Positions 9,757-20,660 of a stretch of DNA of 64,000 bases are shown here, in pieces. The notes under the pieces are model-generated. The model did no database searches and had not been told where the DNA came from. It was given only the letters and a program-made list of their open reading frames with translations. Origin of the DNA: Emticicia sp. BO119 (GTDB lineage Bacteria > Bacteroidota > Bacteroidia > Cytophagales > Spirosomataceae); NCBI RefSeq assembly GCF_013912375.1, contig NZ_JACETV010000001.1, positions 806,001 through 870,000 on the forward strand, read 5' to 3'. Positions within the stretch are counted from its first letter, which is position 1. Every line of letters starts with the position of its first letter. Made by a program: the position numbers and the translations under genes.

Positions 9757-11628
9757 ATGAAACCAATCTTTACAATTCTGCTATGTTTCAGTTTATTGGT
9801 CGTCAATGCTCAGATTTCTACCAATAATAAAGGTCCTGGTGGCGCAATTACGATAACACCCAAAGGTATTCAGGGAAAAACCAATAGTGCCACTGATTCG
9901 ACAAATGTGGCTTTAGGGCCAAATGCACTTATGAGTAATACTACAGGTAACAATAATCTTGCGATAGGATTCAATGCGCTAAGACAAAATACCTCAGGAC
10001 AGGATAATGTAGCAAATGGAGCAAGTGCTTTGCTGGCAAATACCTCTGGTAGTTATAACGTCGCTAATGGTTCAAAGGCACTCATGACTAATACCATAGG
10101 TAGCAATAATACAGCCAGCGGATATGCGGCATTAATGTCTAATTCAACTGGGGGTAATAATTCAGCTTTTGGAGCTAACGCTTTGTTTAGTAATACGACT
10201 GGCACTGATAATACTGCGCATGGAACAAATGCCCTTTATTCTAATACCACTGCAAGTCAGAACACAGCTTTTGGTAGTAAAGCATTGTACAACAATACGA
10301 TAGGTATAAATAATACTTCGGTTGGTTTTTCTTCATTGTTTTCTAATATTGATGGTAATAATAATACTGCCTTAGGCGTGAATGCTCTTAAAAGTAATAC
10401 AAGCGGTTCATTCAATACCGCTATTGGAGTCTCCGCACTTGATTTAAACTCTACTGGTGTCAACAATACAGCGGTGGGTAATGAGGCACTGAAGTCAAAC
10501 AGCACGGGTCAAAGCAATACCGCAATAGGATTTAAGTCACAGTTTGCCAATACAACTGGCAATAATAATACTTCAATTGGTAGTAATACTCTAATGAGTA
10601 ATACTACTGGTCAGGAAAATACTGCTACGGGAGTTGATGCCTTGAAAAGTAATACTACCGGAAATGGTAATACTGCTATTGGAAATTTTGCAATGCAAAA
10701 TAATATAACCGGCGATTCAAGCACGGCGATAGGCCATAATGCCTTGTCTTTAAACTCTACAGGCATAAACAATACGGCAGTTGGTGCGAGTGCATTATTA
10801 CGTAATTCAACAGGTAGTAGCAACACAGGATTTGGTAGCGGAGCATTGACGCTCAATGTGTCGGGAAGTAATAATACGGCGGTCGGGTACAGAGCGTTGA
10901 CAAATAGTACTCTTATAGAGGGAAATACAGCTGTAGGAACAACCATAATGTTTTATAATGAAACGGGGACGCATAATACGGCGGTGGGTTGGTCTACTTT
11001 ATGGAATAACCGCACAGGAAATTATAATTCAGCTATGGGGTTTAGTGCACTTTATGCCAATAGAACAGGAAGTAATAATGTGGCTATTGGCAGAGAAGCA
11101 GGCTATACTATTGTAGACAGCTCTGATAATACTTTTGTAGGAAGTTTCGCCAATGCATCCGGAGATTTCTCGAATGCCACAGCTATAGGTTATAATGCCA
11201 TTGTAAACGGCAGTAATAAAGTACGGATAGGCAATAGTAGTGTTACGGTTATTGAAGGACAAGTGCCCTGGAGTAATCCTTCTGACAGAAGATTGAAAGA
11301 GAACATCGTATATACTTCAAGGTTGGGACTCAATTTCATCAGTCGTTTACAAAGTGTATCCTATACTTATATAGAAGATAAAACAAGAACTCGATATGAT
11401 GGTTTTATTGCGCAGGATATTGAGAAAGTAATGATAGATTTAGACCTTCCTTTCAGCGGTCTGAAAAAATCAGCCAATGGTATGTATTCATTAGCCTATT
11501 CAGACTTTGTGATTCCACTTGTTAACGCTACAAAAGAGCAACAGCAGCAAATTATTGAATTAGAAAAGCAACTCAGGCAATTGAAACAGTTAGTCGCACA
11601 GATTCAACAACTGGTGGCATCAAAATAG
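9757..11628 (+). CDS. Repeat adhesin-like surface protein with S74 chaperone tail
   Basis: 623 residues with a signal peptide ending VVNAQ. From about residue 50 to 480 there is a tandem 17-residue repeat, roughly NTAIGxxALxxNTTGxx, which in related proteins folds as a trimeric left-handed beta-roll like YadA heads. The C-terminus is a Peptidase_S74 intramolecular chaperone domain: SDRRLKENI around residue 505, then the DGFIAQDIEK and YSLAYSDFVIPL blocks, and a final coiled coil. S74 domains assist trimer folding and then cleave themselves off. A tandem paralogue follows 125 bases downstream. Confidence 0.85.
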   Translation: MKPIFTILLCFSLLVVNAQISTNNKGPGGAITITPKGIQGKTNSATDSTNVALGPNALMSNTTGNNNLAIGFNALRQNTSGQDNVANGASALLANTSGSYNVANGSKALMTNTIGSNNTASGYAALMSNSTGGNNSAFGANALFSNTTGTDNTAHGTNALYSNTTASQNTAFGSKALYNNTIGINNTSVGFSSLFSNIDGNNNTALGVNALKSNTSGSFNTAIGVSALDLNSTGVNNTAVGNEALKSNSTGQSNTAIGFKSQFANTTGNNNTSIGSNTLMSNTTGQENTATGVDALKSNTTGNGNTAIGNFAMQNNITGDSSTAIGHNALSLNSTGINNTAVGASALLRNSTGSSNTGFGSGALTLNVSGSNNTAVGYRALTNSTLIEGNTAVGTTIMFYNETGTHNTAVGWSTLWNNRTGNYNSAMGFSALYANRTGSNNVAIGREAGYTIVDSSDNTFVGSFANASGDFSNATAIGYNAIVNGSNKVRIGNSSVTVIEGQVPWSNPSDRRLKENIVYTSRLGLNFISRLQSVSYTYIEDKTRTRYDGFIAQDIEKVMIDLDLPFSGLKKSANGMYSLAYSDFVIPLVNATKEQQQQIIELEKQLRQLKQLVAQIQQLVASK

Positions 11629-11753
11629 ATGCCTGTCTTGAAAATATCTTATTTCTATTCTGACTGGCTGAATTAAGTTTGTAGCATACCGAAACACAAC
11701 TGCCTTAGTTGCCATTTATGATTTTAAGCTATAAATTTTGCTTTTGAAACCCT

Positions 11754-13697
11754 ATGAAAACGCACCTGTTAATTATATATCTACTTAGTCTTTTATCTGT
11801 TCAGGCACAAATCTCAAGCAATGGTACAGATACGCTTAATATTGCTTTGACAATTACCCCATCAGGATTACACGGACAAAGCAATGGATTAGTTGATTCC
11901 ACAAACGTAGCATTAGGAACCAACGCTCATGCATCAAATAATGATTCATATACACGCCGCAACAACACGATGTTAGGAATAAAAGCTTTAAATAAAAATA
12001 TATCAGGCAACGAAAATTTAGCAATGGGTAATAATGTATTGCTCAATCCGGTTAAAGTCAATTATAATTCAATAATTGGGGTGGGTGCCAGGTCTGTGAA
12101 TGGTGATGGAGACTATGTAACGAGTATCGGGTACTCAACAATCACAAACAGTAGTAAAGGTGAAAACTCGGCCTATGGAGCGAATGCAATGAGGTTGGGA
12201 GCCGGATTTGAAAATAATGCAGTTGTAGGGGCAAATATTTTATTTTTTAATAATAATAGCAATACAAGTACCCTTGCTGGTAGCAATGTTTTATTTAATA
12301 ATGTTGTTGGCGATAATAATTCGATTATTGGTGCCGGGGCTTTCTATAATGCTACCAATGCTTCAAACAATAGCACTATTGGCAGCCAGAATTTCAAAAT
12401 AGGAAGTTATGTGGCTAATGGTATTGCCTTAGGAGCTTTTGCTTTAGATTCTGCCGCAGTTTCGAATGTTATTGGTATCGGGGCTGATGCCCTGTCAGGA
12501 CTTAAAACCGGGAGTCCAAATATTGGCATTGGATACAAGGCTTTAGTTAATGGTGGAAAAAGTAGAAATTCTATCGGAATAGGAGTGGGGACATTACTAA
12601 AAAGTAAAGATGGTGAAGAAAACGTGGCAATAGGGGTTGAGTCGTTGAGGAGTATTACAACAAGTAAAAACAATGTTGCTTTCGGATTCCAAGCTTTATA
12701 CAGCCATAATGGCCTTGGTTTTGTTGGTTTTAATGTAGCAGTTGGTCATAAAGCACTTTTTAGCAGTATTAATTCTGACTACCTGACGGCTGTTGGAGCA
12801 ATGGCATTGCAAAATAGTACAACTGGTATTTATAATTCGGCATTAGGGTTTAAAGCTCTTGCCGCTAATACCACCGGAGGCAGAAATACAGCAATTGGTA
12901 ATAAAGCTTTAGGAAGTAATACTTCTGGTGCGTTTAATGTGGCAGTTGGGTCAGAAGCCTTGTTTAATAATACTTCGGGAAATGTAAATGTGGCTGTTGG
13001 TTTGGCTGCAATTCATTCAAATAACAGCGGGTTTTATAATGTAGCTATCGGTGATAGTGCTTTGTATATGTTTGCACCTATAACAGAAAATCATGATAAT
13101 ATTGCCTTAGGCAAAGGAGCAGGGTATATGCTTGTTTCGGGAGATTATAACTTATTTATAGGTAGTTTTGCAGATGCTTCGGCTAATAGCATTTCAAATG
13201 CAAGCGCCATTGGGTCAGAAACAATAGTAAATACAAGCAATAAAGTGCGGATAGGTAATACAAGTATAACTGCAATTGAGGGACAGGTGCCTTTTAGCAG
13301 TGTGTCTGATAGACGTCTAAAAGAGAATATTCTTTATACCAATCGATTAGGATTGAATTTTATTCTGGGTTTGCAAAGTGCTTCATATCAGTATAGGTCT
13401 GATAATTCCCATATTGTCCACGATGGCTTTATTGCGCAGGATGTAGAAAAACTAATCAAGGATTTAAACCTGCCTTTTAGCGGATTGAAAAAAGCCGAAG
13501 ATGGTACCTATTCTTTAGCTTATACTGATTTTATTATTCCTTTGGTTAATGCGAAAAAAACACAGCAGCAAAAGCTGGATGATTTGAAAAAGGAGATCAG
13601 AGAACTTCAAAAAGCGTTAGTGGTTTTATCAGAGAGATTAATGGGAGCGAAAGACGTGAAAAAAGAGATTGATTCGTTGTTATTAAGCGAAAAGTGA
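11754..13697 (+). CDS. Second repeat adhesin-like protein with S74 tail
   Basis: 647 residues, signal peptide ending SVQAQ, paralogue of the preceding gene. The repeat units are more divergent in the first half (NVAIG, NTAIG and NSIIG variants) and more regular later. The S74 tail (VSDRRLKENI, DGFIAQDVEK, YSLAYTDFIIPL) is nearly the same as in the neighbour, and the C-terminal coiled coil is longer. The pair probably arose by duplication and may form homo- or hetero-trimers at the surface. Confidence 0.85.
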   Translation: MKTHLLIIYLLSLLSVQAQISSNGTDTLNIALTITPSGLHGQSNGLVDSTNVALGTNAHASNNDSYTRRNNTMLGIKALNKNISGNENLAMGNNVLLNPVKVNYNSIIGVGARSVNGDGDYVTSIGYSTITNSSKGENSAYGANAMRLGAGFENNAVVGANILFFNNNSNTSTLAGSNVLFNNVVGDNNSIIGAGAFYNATNASNNSTIGSQNFKIGSYVANGIALGAFALDSAAVSNVIGIGADALSGLKTGSPNIGIGYKALVNGGKSRNSIGIGVGTLLKSKDGEENVAIGVESLRSITTSKNNVAFGFQALYSHNGLGFVGFNVAVGHKALFSSINSDYLTAVGAMALQNSTTGIYNSALGFKALAANTTGGRNTAIGNKALGSNTSGAFNVAVGSEALFNNTSGNVNVAVGLAAIHSNNSGFYNVAIGDSALYMFAPITENHDNIALGKGAGYMLVSGDYNLFIGSFADASANSISNASAIGSETIVNTSNKVRIGNTSITAIEGQVPFSSVSDRRLKENILYTNRLGLNFILGLQSASYQYRSDNSHIVHDGFIAQDVEKLIKDLNLPFSGLKKAEDGTYSLAYTDFIIPLVNAKKTQQQKLDDLKKEIRELQKALVVLSERLMGAKDVKKEIDSLLLSEK

Positions 13698-13789
13698 AAA
13701 TACTGTCGTGTTTATATATGATTTTTATAAAACCATATATGAAGAATTTTAAAACAAGGTTCGAAAATCAGTAACTTATTGGCAAACTT

Positions 13790-16700
13790 TCAGGGGGTGG
13801 GTGCAAACTTCAATATAAAAGTAGTTCCAATATCAACCGTACTATCTACTTCAATGGTTCCTTGCAGGCTTTCCATTTGCGATTTTATGAGGTATAATCC
13901 TAATCCTTTACTATTCGGACGATCGTGGAAACGCTGGTATAAACCGAATACTTTTGATTTATGACGCTCTACATCAAAGCCAATGCCATTATCTGTAAAA
14001 GTTAGAACAATGCCATCGTCGGTGTGGTGGCTTTCAATTCTGATTTTAAGTTTTCTTTCATAAGAACGGTATTTAACGGCATTAGTCAGCAAATTCATGA
14101 AAATACTTTCAAGATATGTTTCATTAAAAACAACTTGTGGAGCCTTTTCAAAATGCAATTCAATTATGGGTTGGACTTCTTCAATTAAACTTTTAAGCTG
14201 CCCTTTAACTTGTAAGAACATATTATTGAACCCGATTTCCTTTTGCTCGATTGAGTCGCTGTCTCTTATTATCAGAATTTTAACGAGGTCGTTTACTGTA
14301 TTGTTTAATAGTATCGTAGATGCTTTGAAGCCCTCGATAATTGGCTTTAGTGAGGGGTCTTCAATTAAAGTATAGTCTAATAAATCAATAAAGCCCATCA
14401 GATTTGATAAGGGAGCCTTCAGGTTATGAGAAGTGATATAGGAGAAATTCCGAAGGTCATTATTGTTCTGATTCAAAGTTTTAATCAATTGTTCACGTTC
14501 AATTTCCTGATTTTTACGTTCGGTTATATCTCTGTAATTTATCACAATTGCACCTACTGCGGGTTCATATAAAAGGTTCTGGCAACAGGCTTCTAACCAT
14601 TTATAAGTTCCATCTTTAGTCAGACTTCGATACTCAAAATTGCGCGTTTTTTCAGGGTCTTCAATTACATCAATAAATGCCTGGGATACGTGTTCCAGAT
14701 CATCTGGATGAATAAGATCATATCTTGCCTGACCAATCATTTCATCTTCTTCAAAGCCAGTAATTTTCTTTCCGGTCGGGCTTATTTCAAGCATTACACC
14801 ATCAACAGTCAGAAGGCTTAACCCATCATTGCTATTTTGTAACAGACTCCTGAATCTCTTTTCATTGTTTTTTATGGTATCTTCGGCTTTCTTTTTATCT
14901 GAAATATCACGGGCGATTTTTGATGCGCCGGTAATACGTCCATTACTGTCTTTGATTGGAGAAATTATAAGCGAAATATCAGTTAATTGTCCATTCTTGT
15001 TTAGTCTTTGTGTTTCGTAAAAATTTACAGAAATGCCTTTTTTTATCTTGTCTATAATCTCGATTTCTTCTTGGTAACGATCTTGCGGAAGAATCAGGTT
15101 ACAGTTCTGGCCAATTACTTCTTCGGCGGTATAATTAAAGAGTTTTTCTGCGCCCTTATTCCAGGTAAGAATTATGTTTTCTAAACTGATACTTAAGATG
15201 GCATCCTCAGAAGAATTAACGATTGACACAAAAAGAGCTTGTTGTTCTTCAAAAAGTTTACGTTCGGTAATATCTCTGAAATTTGCTACCATTACGTTTA
15301 TATCCGGGTTAGGCAGCATATTGGTTAGTGTCCCTTCAAGCCATACATAAGAGCCATCTCTTTTCTGTTTTCTGAACCTAATAGAAACCGGAACATCAGG
15401 ATTATGAAAAGCTTCTCTCAATTGGTGCATGACATTTTCAAAATCGTGTGGGTGAATACTGTCAAGGATATTTTGTATTTCTACTTCATGGCTCTCGTAG
15501 CCGAATAATCTTTCGATAGCCGGGCTTAAGAATTCTATCTTACCCTCAGCATCAAAAAGAAAGAGCATATCATGGCTGTTTTTAAGAATAGACCTAAATC
15601 TAAGTTCTCTTTTCGTTAATTCTTCTTCTGCTAATTTTCGAGCTGTAATGTCTCTACCAGTTATACATAGGCCTGCGCTCTGGCCATTCTCAACAACCAA
15701 TTTAATCGAAAAATCAACCCAATAAATTTCACCATTATCATGTTGATACATACGGTCATATTGAAGGTGTTCTCCACCTAAGGCCCTGTCAAATAATGAT
15801 TTTACAAAGTCTTTTCTTGAATCGTCAATAAAATCTAACGCATCATACCCTATTTTTAATTCTCTGTCTCTATTCAGAAAACCAATTTTCTTTGCATTAC
15901 TGTTAAAGGCTTTTACAATACGATTGGTATCCATCAATAAAAATGCCTCGGAGGTATTTTCAAAAATAGTAGTAAGATTTATTTCAGATTGTCTGATAAG
16001 TTCGGCAGCTTTTATTCTTTCTGTAATATCATGGTAGTTAGATACAATGGCCTGCACATTATCGTCATGCAATAAATTGGTGATGTAACCTTCAACCCAG
16101 ATATAATGCCCGTTTTTATGTTTCAGGCGGTTTATTCTTGGAATAGCCAGCCCAGGTGTTTTTAATAATTTTTTAAATATAGCTTTGGTTTCATGCGCCT
16201 GCTCGGGGTGCATTAAGGGCATATTCGGCCCGCCTACTATTTCGTTGGCGTTGAATCCAGTAAGTTTTTCGAATGAAGGGCTGACATACAGAATAATACC
16301 ATCGGCGTTTAAAAGTATAATAATATCTTCGGCATTTTCAACTAATGCCTGAAAGCGATTTTCTATTTTTATTGCCTGAGCTTCGGCTGCTTTACGGCGG
16401 CTTATGTCGCGATAATTAGATACGATAGCAGCTACGTTTTCGACATCGAGCATATTGGTGATAACGCCTTCTAACCATATGTAATGCCCTGATTTATGAC
16501 GAAACTGGAGGAGTCTTGAAATGGGTACTCCCGGGTTTGCTAATGATTCATAATAAGTAATTTTAACGTCTTTCGTAAAGTCGGGGTGTATAGCGGTAAC
16601 TACTATCTGTGGATTTTTATGGATTTCATCCAGATTATAACCTGTTACTCTTGAAAATGCCGGACTTGCATAAAGTATCATTCCTTTTGCATCAGTCAGT

Positions 16701-17587
16701 AAAATAATATCTGTGGTATTTTCAATGAGTGCTCTGAAACGCTTTTCGCTTAACTCAATAATTTTTTCAGCGTTTTTTCTGATAGATATATCGCTAATAA
16801 AAGTACCAACTTTTGTTTCGTCGTTTATGTCCTGATATAAAACAGAAGAAAATTCCAACGGAAACTTATTCCCGCTTTTATGGATACCCATAGCTTCGCC
16901 TTTCAATTTATCAGGTATCTGTCTGTCGTTTAAATGCGCTGTAAAGCTTGGATCGTTATAATTTATTAAATCGTGATGTTTTAACAGTTTAAATTCTTCG
17001 GGGTTATATCCGAAAATATTCATGGCAGCATTATTGACTTCAATAATGGAGCCGTCCGGGTTGCTGAGAAAAAAGGCATCTATGGAGTTTTCAATGATTG
17101 AATGATACCTGTTTTCATGCTTATTGATTTCCTGTTGAGCTTTTTTTGTAGGCGTAATGTTAAAAGAAGAAACAAAAACACCTATAATTTGTCCTGCGTT
17201 ATCGTAAATTGCCTTGTATTTGTTCAGACAACAATAAGAAATGCCATTTTGTAAAGGAATTTCAATTTCAAGTTCGAAGGTATTTCCTTGTAAAGCTTTT
17301 TGATAGGTTTTTTTTGCTATTTCAACTCTGTTTGCAGGGGCATAATCGAGAATGTTTTTGCCTTTCAGGATTTCTTTTCCAAAGTATTGCTGGTATTGTT
17401 TACTGAAATTATTGCTGAAATTGATAATTACCAAATCAGTATCTACAATCAGAAAACTCTCTTCTGAATATTGTATTAATAAATCGTTTAAAGCAAACGA
17501 TGTTATTTGTTTTGCTTGTTCAACGGGTACCTCAATCATTTGCGTAGTAGAAAAGTGATTGGCCAATATTGATGCTTTATTTCTCAT
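13790..17587 (-). CDS. Soluble histidine kinase with eight PAS domains
   Basis: 1265 residues without a signal peptide or membrane helix. I count eight PAS/PAC units by their closing motifs (SSFNITPTKK, ISDISIRK, YRDISRRK, YHDITERI, GRDITARK, FRDITERK, ARDISDKK, YRDITERK). The C-terminus has an H-box (SHNLKAPLSN), an N-box (FMNLLTNAVKYRS), and G-boxes (DNGIGFDV and KGLGLYL). It autophosphorylates on the H-box histidine in response to cytosolic cues that cannot be named. The response regulator gene starts 149 bases upstream on the same strand and is the likely partner. Confidence 0.9.
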   Translation of the reverse strand: MRNKASILANHFSTTQMIEVPVEQAKQITSFALNDLLIQYSEESFLIVDTDLVIINFSNNFSKQYQQYFGKEILKGKNILDYAPANRVEIAKKTYQKALQGNTFELEIEIPLQNGISYCCLNKYKAIYDNAGQIIGVFVSSFNITPTKKAQQEINKHENRYHSIIENSIDAFFLSNPDGSIIEVNNAAMNIFGYNPEEFKLLKHHDLINYNDPSFTAHLNDRQIPDKLKGEAMGIHKSGNKFPLEFSSVLYQDINDETKVGTFISDISIRKNAEKIIELSEKRFRALIENTTDIILLTDAKGMILYASPAFSRVTGYNLDEIHKNPQIVVTAIHPDFTKDVKITYYESLANPGVPISRLLQFRHKSGHYIWLEGVITNMLDVENVAAIVSNYRDISRRKAAEAQAIKIENRFQALVENAEDIIILLNADGIILYVSPSFEKLTGFNANEIVGGPNMPLMHPEQAHETKAIFKKLLKTPGLAIPRINRLKHKNGHYIWVEGYITNLLHDDNVQAIVSNYHDITERIKAAELIRQSEINLTTIFENTSEAFLLMDTNRIVKAFNSNAKKIGFLNRDRELKIGYDALDFIDDSRKDFVKSLFDRALGGEHLQYDRMYQHDNGEIYWVDFSIKLVVENGQSAGLCITGRDITARKLAEEELTKRELRFRSILKNSHDMLFLFDAEGKIEFLSPAIERLFGYESHEVEIQNILDSIHPHDFENVMHQLREAFHNPDVPVSIRFRKQKRDGSYVWLEGTLTNMLPNPDINVMVANFRDITERKLFEEQQALFVSIVNSSEDAILSISLENIILTWNKGAEKLFNYTAEEVIGQNCNLILPQDRYQEEIEIIDKIKKGISVNFYETQRLNKNGQLTDISLIISPIKDSNGRITGASKIARDISDKKKAEDTIKNNEKRFRSLLQNSNDGLSLLTVDGVMLEISPTGKKITGFEEDEMIGQARYDLIHPDDLEHVSQAFIDVIEDPEKTRNFEYRSLTKDGTYKWLEACCQNLLYEPAVGAIVINYRDITERKNQEIEREQLIKTLNQNNNDLRNFSYITSHNLKAPLSNLMGFIDLLDYTLIEDPSLKPIIEGFKASTILLNNTVNDLVKILIIRDSDSIEQKEIGFNNMFLQVKGQLKSLIEEVQPIIELHFEKAPQVVFNETYLESIFMNLLTNAVKYRSYERKLKIRIESHHTDDGIVLTFTDNGIGFDVERHKSKVFGLYQRFHDRPNSKGLGLYLIKSQMESLQGTIEVDSTVDIGTTFILKFAPTP

Positions 17588-17736
17588 GCCTGTATTAGTC
17601 CATTTGCAATATGATTACTGTTAATGATGAAATTGTGGACTAAAATTATTTTGTACAGTGTATAGTATAAGATGGGTAGAGCCAGCTATATATTGTAGTA
17701 TCAGGCCAAAGTATCAGCTAATTTCTTATAAGCGCC

Positions 17737-18138
17737 TTATATCCTAATACTTCTTAACGCATTAATAGTAAGAGGTTTTGTCAGGTAATCAATAATCATT
17801 GGGTACATTTTTGCCCTTGCTCTTTCTTCAGGGTCTGTTGACGAAGAAAGAATCACTATTTTAGTTTGACTAAATTTCTTATAAAAACCTTTAGCGAATT
17901 CATCTAAGAAATCCCAACCACCCATTACCGGCATATTCAAATCTAAAAAAATCAATTCTGGATACCTTTCTTTTACCGGACTTCCGTCTATACTGTCATA
18001 ATAATCTAATGCTTCTTTGCCATTCATTTTAGTAATGACTTCTTCTGCAAAAGAGGCTTTTTCAACAACCAGTTTAATCAATGTTAAAGTTATCTTGTCA
18101 TCATCAACACAAAGAAGTTTTTTTATCATCATGCTCAA
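17737..18138 (-). CDS. CheY-like single-domain response regulator
   Basis: 133 residues comprising only a receiver domain. The acidic pocket is VDDDK near the N-terminus, the phospho-acceptor Asp lies in LIFLDLNMPV, the switch residue is in ILSSS, and the conserved Lys in LTKPL. There is no output domain, so it must act by protein contact or phosphotransfer. A slightly later ATG (MIKKLLCVDDD) is possible. It precedes the PAS kinase on the same strand. Confidence 0.9.
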   Translation of the reverse strand: MSMMIKKLLCVDDDKITLTLIKLVVEKASFAEEVITKMNGKEALDYYDSIDGSPVKERYPELIFLDLNMPVMGGWDFLDEFAKGFYKKFSQTKIVILSSSTDPEERARAKMYPMIIDYLTKPLTINALRSIRI

Positions 18139-18363
18139 GCGTTGGTTACTCTCTAAATCTTAATAAATTGTCATTTTTGCTTAGAATTAAGTATTCCAAA
18201 GCATTTATTATATAAACCCCAATAGCTTGCATTCTTAATATACACCAGAATAAATACTAATTAAAAAAAAAGCAAAATCAATGCCATTTTAGATTGTTTT
18301 AGGTGTAAAGAGCTATGGCTTTAATAATTTAGAATTATTATGTATTTAATTATTTTAATGGTG

Positions 18364-18600
18364 TTATTTGAAAATTGTAAGAGTTAACTCCCAGGTTTCA
18401 GGACAAAACGAACATTGGTAGTTAAGTTTTTGATTTTTAAATTCATTTATTATGTTTTTGAGTTTTGATGATTGGGTCTGATGATCAAAAATGATAATCA
18501 GGCTGTCTCGTCTCTCACTCTCTTTCATTACGGCATACACAACCTGATACTTATGCAAAGTATAAGTAATTTTCTTTCTGAGATGTGTAAGTGGGTTCAT
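18364..18600 (-). CDS. Small protein of a local paralogous family
   Basis: 78 residues, no membrane segment. The layout is an N-terminal helix, a strand, a central helix (SKLKNIINEFKNQKLNYQC) and a final strand ending LTLTIF. The same layout recurs in the genes at 18810-19046 and 20661-20903. Function unknown. Confidence 0.5.
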   Translation of the reverse strand: MNPLTHLRKKITYTLHKYQVVYAVMKESERRDSLIIIFDHQTQSSKLKNIINEFKNQKLNYQCSFCPETWELTLTIFK

Positions 18601-18809
18601 TTATCGGATGTTATTAAGCGGCATGGCTTAATTATTTAGCAAAAGTTTACGATTTTTTATGGTAAGGTAATATTGAGTAGTATCGCCGAGGGATTAAACC
18701 CGATCAAAAATAAAATATAGGACAGAGGTTTTCAAGCAGAAGAAAGTAAACTTATCAAGCGGATATATTCTTCTGAAATCAGTCTGTAAAAACCGATTCA
18801 GAAGAATAA

Positions 18810-19046
18810 TTAATATTTAAATATAGAAATACTTATTGATTGCACCTGAGATGAGACTGAAGATTTAACTCTTAATTTTTCAGCTTTGAGTAAATTACTT
18901 AAGTTTTTCAAGTATTCAGGGTTTTTTTCATCATTTGCGATAGAAAAGGTAATAGCGGTATCATGCTCGATAATTTCTTCGGGTTTGATATGGCTATTTT
19001 CTATGGCATTATAGACGTTTCTTTTAAATTCTTCATTGGTTTTCAT
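18810..19046 (-). CDS. Small protein of the same paralogous family
   Basis: 78 residues with the pattern helix, strand (TAITFSIAND), helix (LKNLSNLLKAEKLRVKSSV), strand ending SISISIFKY. It matches the neighbouring 78- and 80-residue proteins in length and layout, with low identity. Function unknown. Confidence 0.5.
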   Translation of the reverse strand: MKTNEEFKRNVYNAIENSHIKPEEIIEHDTAITFSIANDEKNPEYLKNLSNLLKAEKLRVKSSVSSQVQSISISIFKY

Positions 19047-19241
19047 GATAGATATTCAATCTAAGTAAAGGAAAAAAACAGTACCAATAGAGATTATAAG
19101 TTATCGGGAAAGGAAATTTGAATACAAGGATTATCAGGCGTGAGCGATTGTCTATAGCAAATATAGGTTATTGTTTAGAATTTTCCTAAAGAAAAAGATG
19201 AAAAGTTCAACAATGCGGCAATTCGGTTCTGATTCAGAAAA

Positions 19242-19276
19242 CAATAAATCCCCTAAATAGTTTAAGGGATTTATTG
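19242..19276. terminator. Terminator of the aldolase gene
   Basis: CAATAAATCCC pairs with GGGATTTATTG in a perfect 11-bp stem, just beyond the minus-strand stop of the FBP aldolase gene. Confidence 0.7.
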
Positions 19277-19294
19277 AAATAATCTGAAATTAGA

Positions 19295-20353
19295 TTATGC
19301 CAAATCAATTTCTTTGGCCAGATAAACATCCTGAACCGCGTTGAGTAACTGAATGCCCTTGTCAAGCGGACGCTGGAATGCTTTTCTTCCTAAGATAAGG
19401 CCCATGCCACCGGCGCGTTTGTTAATTACTGCTATTCTTACTGATTCTTCCAGATCGGATTCTCCTTTAGACTCACCACCTGAATTAATGAGCCCAATAC
19501 GACCCATATAACAATTGGCTACCTGATAACGACACAAATCAATAGGATGATCTGAAGATAACTGGTTATACATTTGTGGAGCACTTTTAGAAAAACCGAT
19601 AGCTGTAAAGCCGCCATTGCTTTCTGGCATTTTCTGTTTGATGACATCAGCCTGTATGGTAACTCCTAAATGATTGGCCTGACCTGTGATATCGGCAGAA
19701 GTTTCGTAGTTAATACCGTCTTTTTTAAAATCATTATTACGTGTATAGCACCATAAGATGGTTGCCATACCCAGTTCATGAGCTTTTTCAAAGGCTTTTG
19801 CTACTTCAATAATCTGACGGTTTGAACCTTCAGAACCGAAATAAATAGTAGCCCCTACAGCCACAGCACCTAAATTCCAGGCATCTTCTACCGCTCCGAA
19901 CATAATCTGTTCGTATTTGGTTGGATAAGTAAGCAACTCGTTATGATTGATTTTAACAACAAATGGAATCTTATGGGCGTATTTACGAGCCACGATAGCC
20001 AGGTTGCCAAAGGTAGTAGCTACAGCATTGCAGCCCCCTTCAATGGCAAGCTTCACAATATTTTCGGGATCGAAATAGATGGGATTTTTAGCAAATGATG
20101 CACCAGCCGTGTGCTCAATTCCCTGATCTATTGGTAAAATCGAGAGGAATCCTGTATGAGCTAACCGCCCATGCCCATATAATGCAGCCAGGCTCCTAAT
20201 TGTCTGAATACTCCGATTGCTGCCTTGAAATACCTCATCCAGATAATGAGGAGATGGCGTATGCAATAGTTTTTTATCAATGGTCTGGCTCTTATGATTC
20301 AGCAAATAGTCGGCATCATTGCCTAAATATCTGACAATATTCTGATAACTCAT
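19295..20353 (-). CDS. fbaB: Fructose-bisphosphate aldolase class I (DhnA/FbaB type)
   Basis: 352 residues, the usual length for the bacterial class I enzyme. It reversibly cleaves fructose 1,6-bisphosphate into dihydroxyacetone phosphate and glyceraldehyde 3-phosphate through a lysine Schiff base. Conserved blocks include [55 protein letters not shown] and [15 protein letters not shown]. Cytosolic, in glycolysis/gluconeogenesis. Flanked by members of a small paralogous family of unknown role. Confidence 0.92.
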   Translation of the reverse strand: MSYQNIVRYLGNDADYLLNHKSQTIDKKLLHTPSPHYLDEVFQGSNRSIQTIRSLAALYGHGRLAHTGFLSILPIDQGIEHTAGASFAKNPIYFDPENIVKLAIEGGCNAVATTFGNLAIVARKYAHKIPFVVKINHNELLTYPTKYEQIMFGAVEDAWNLGAVAVGATIYFGSEGSNRQIIEVAKAFEKAHELGMATILWCYTRNNDFKKDGINYETSADITGQANHLGVTIQADVIKQKMPESNGGFTAIGFSKSAPQMYNQLSSDHPIDLCRYQVANCYMGRIGLINSGGESKGESDLEESVRIAVINKRAGGMGLILGRKAFQRPLDKGIQLLNAVQDVYLAKEIDLA

Positions 20354-20660
20354 AATTTTGTTCTGATTTGGTATAGTACTTATCTAACTATTAACTTAAA
20401 AGATTGTTAGATTAAAATAGGTGTTTCATTCGCATGATGATTAATCAGGGGATTTAAAATGAATCAGCCACTGAAGGAGTTCCTATTAATTTTATTTTTG
20501 TTATTTTGATTTTCAGCAATAATTATTCTATTTTTGTTAAGCTGTAAAGGCAATAGTTTCTCCTTAACCTCTACTGTTTATCCTGCCATAAGAGTGCTTT
20601 TCATTATATAAAGTTGCATAACGAATAATTTTCAGGTGTTATTTGCGGAAGGTTTCGTCT
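20354..20660. other. Divergent promoter region, no gene seen
   Basis: 307 AT-rich bases between the aldolase start and the divergent small gene. No reading frame, repeat or hairpin stands out; it presumably holds both promoters. Confidence 0.4.

Noticed and set aside
10257-10946. Long minus-strand open frames inside the repeat adhesin gene
   Set aside because: They are antisense reflections of the 51-base periodic coding repeat, rich in AVLL/PTAVL strings, and have no start context or homology.
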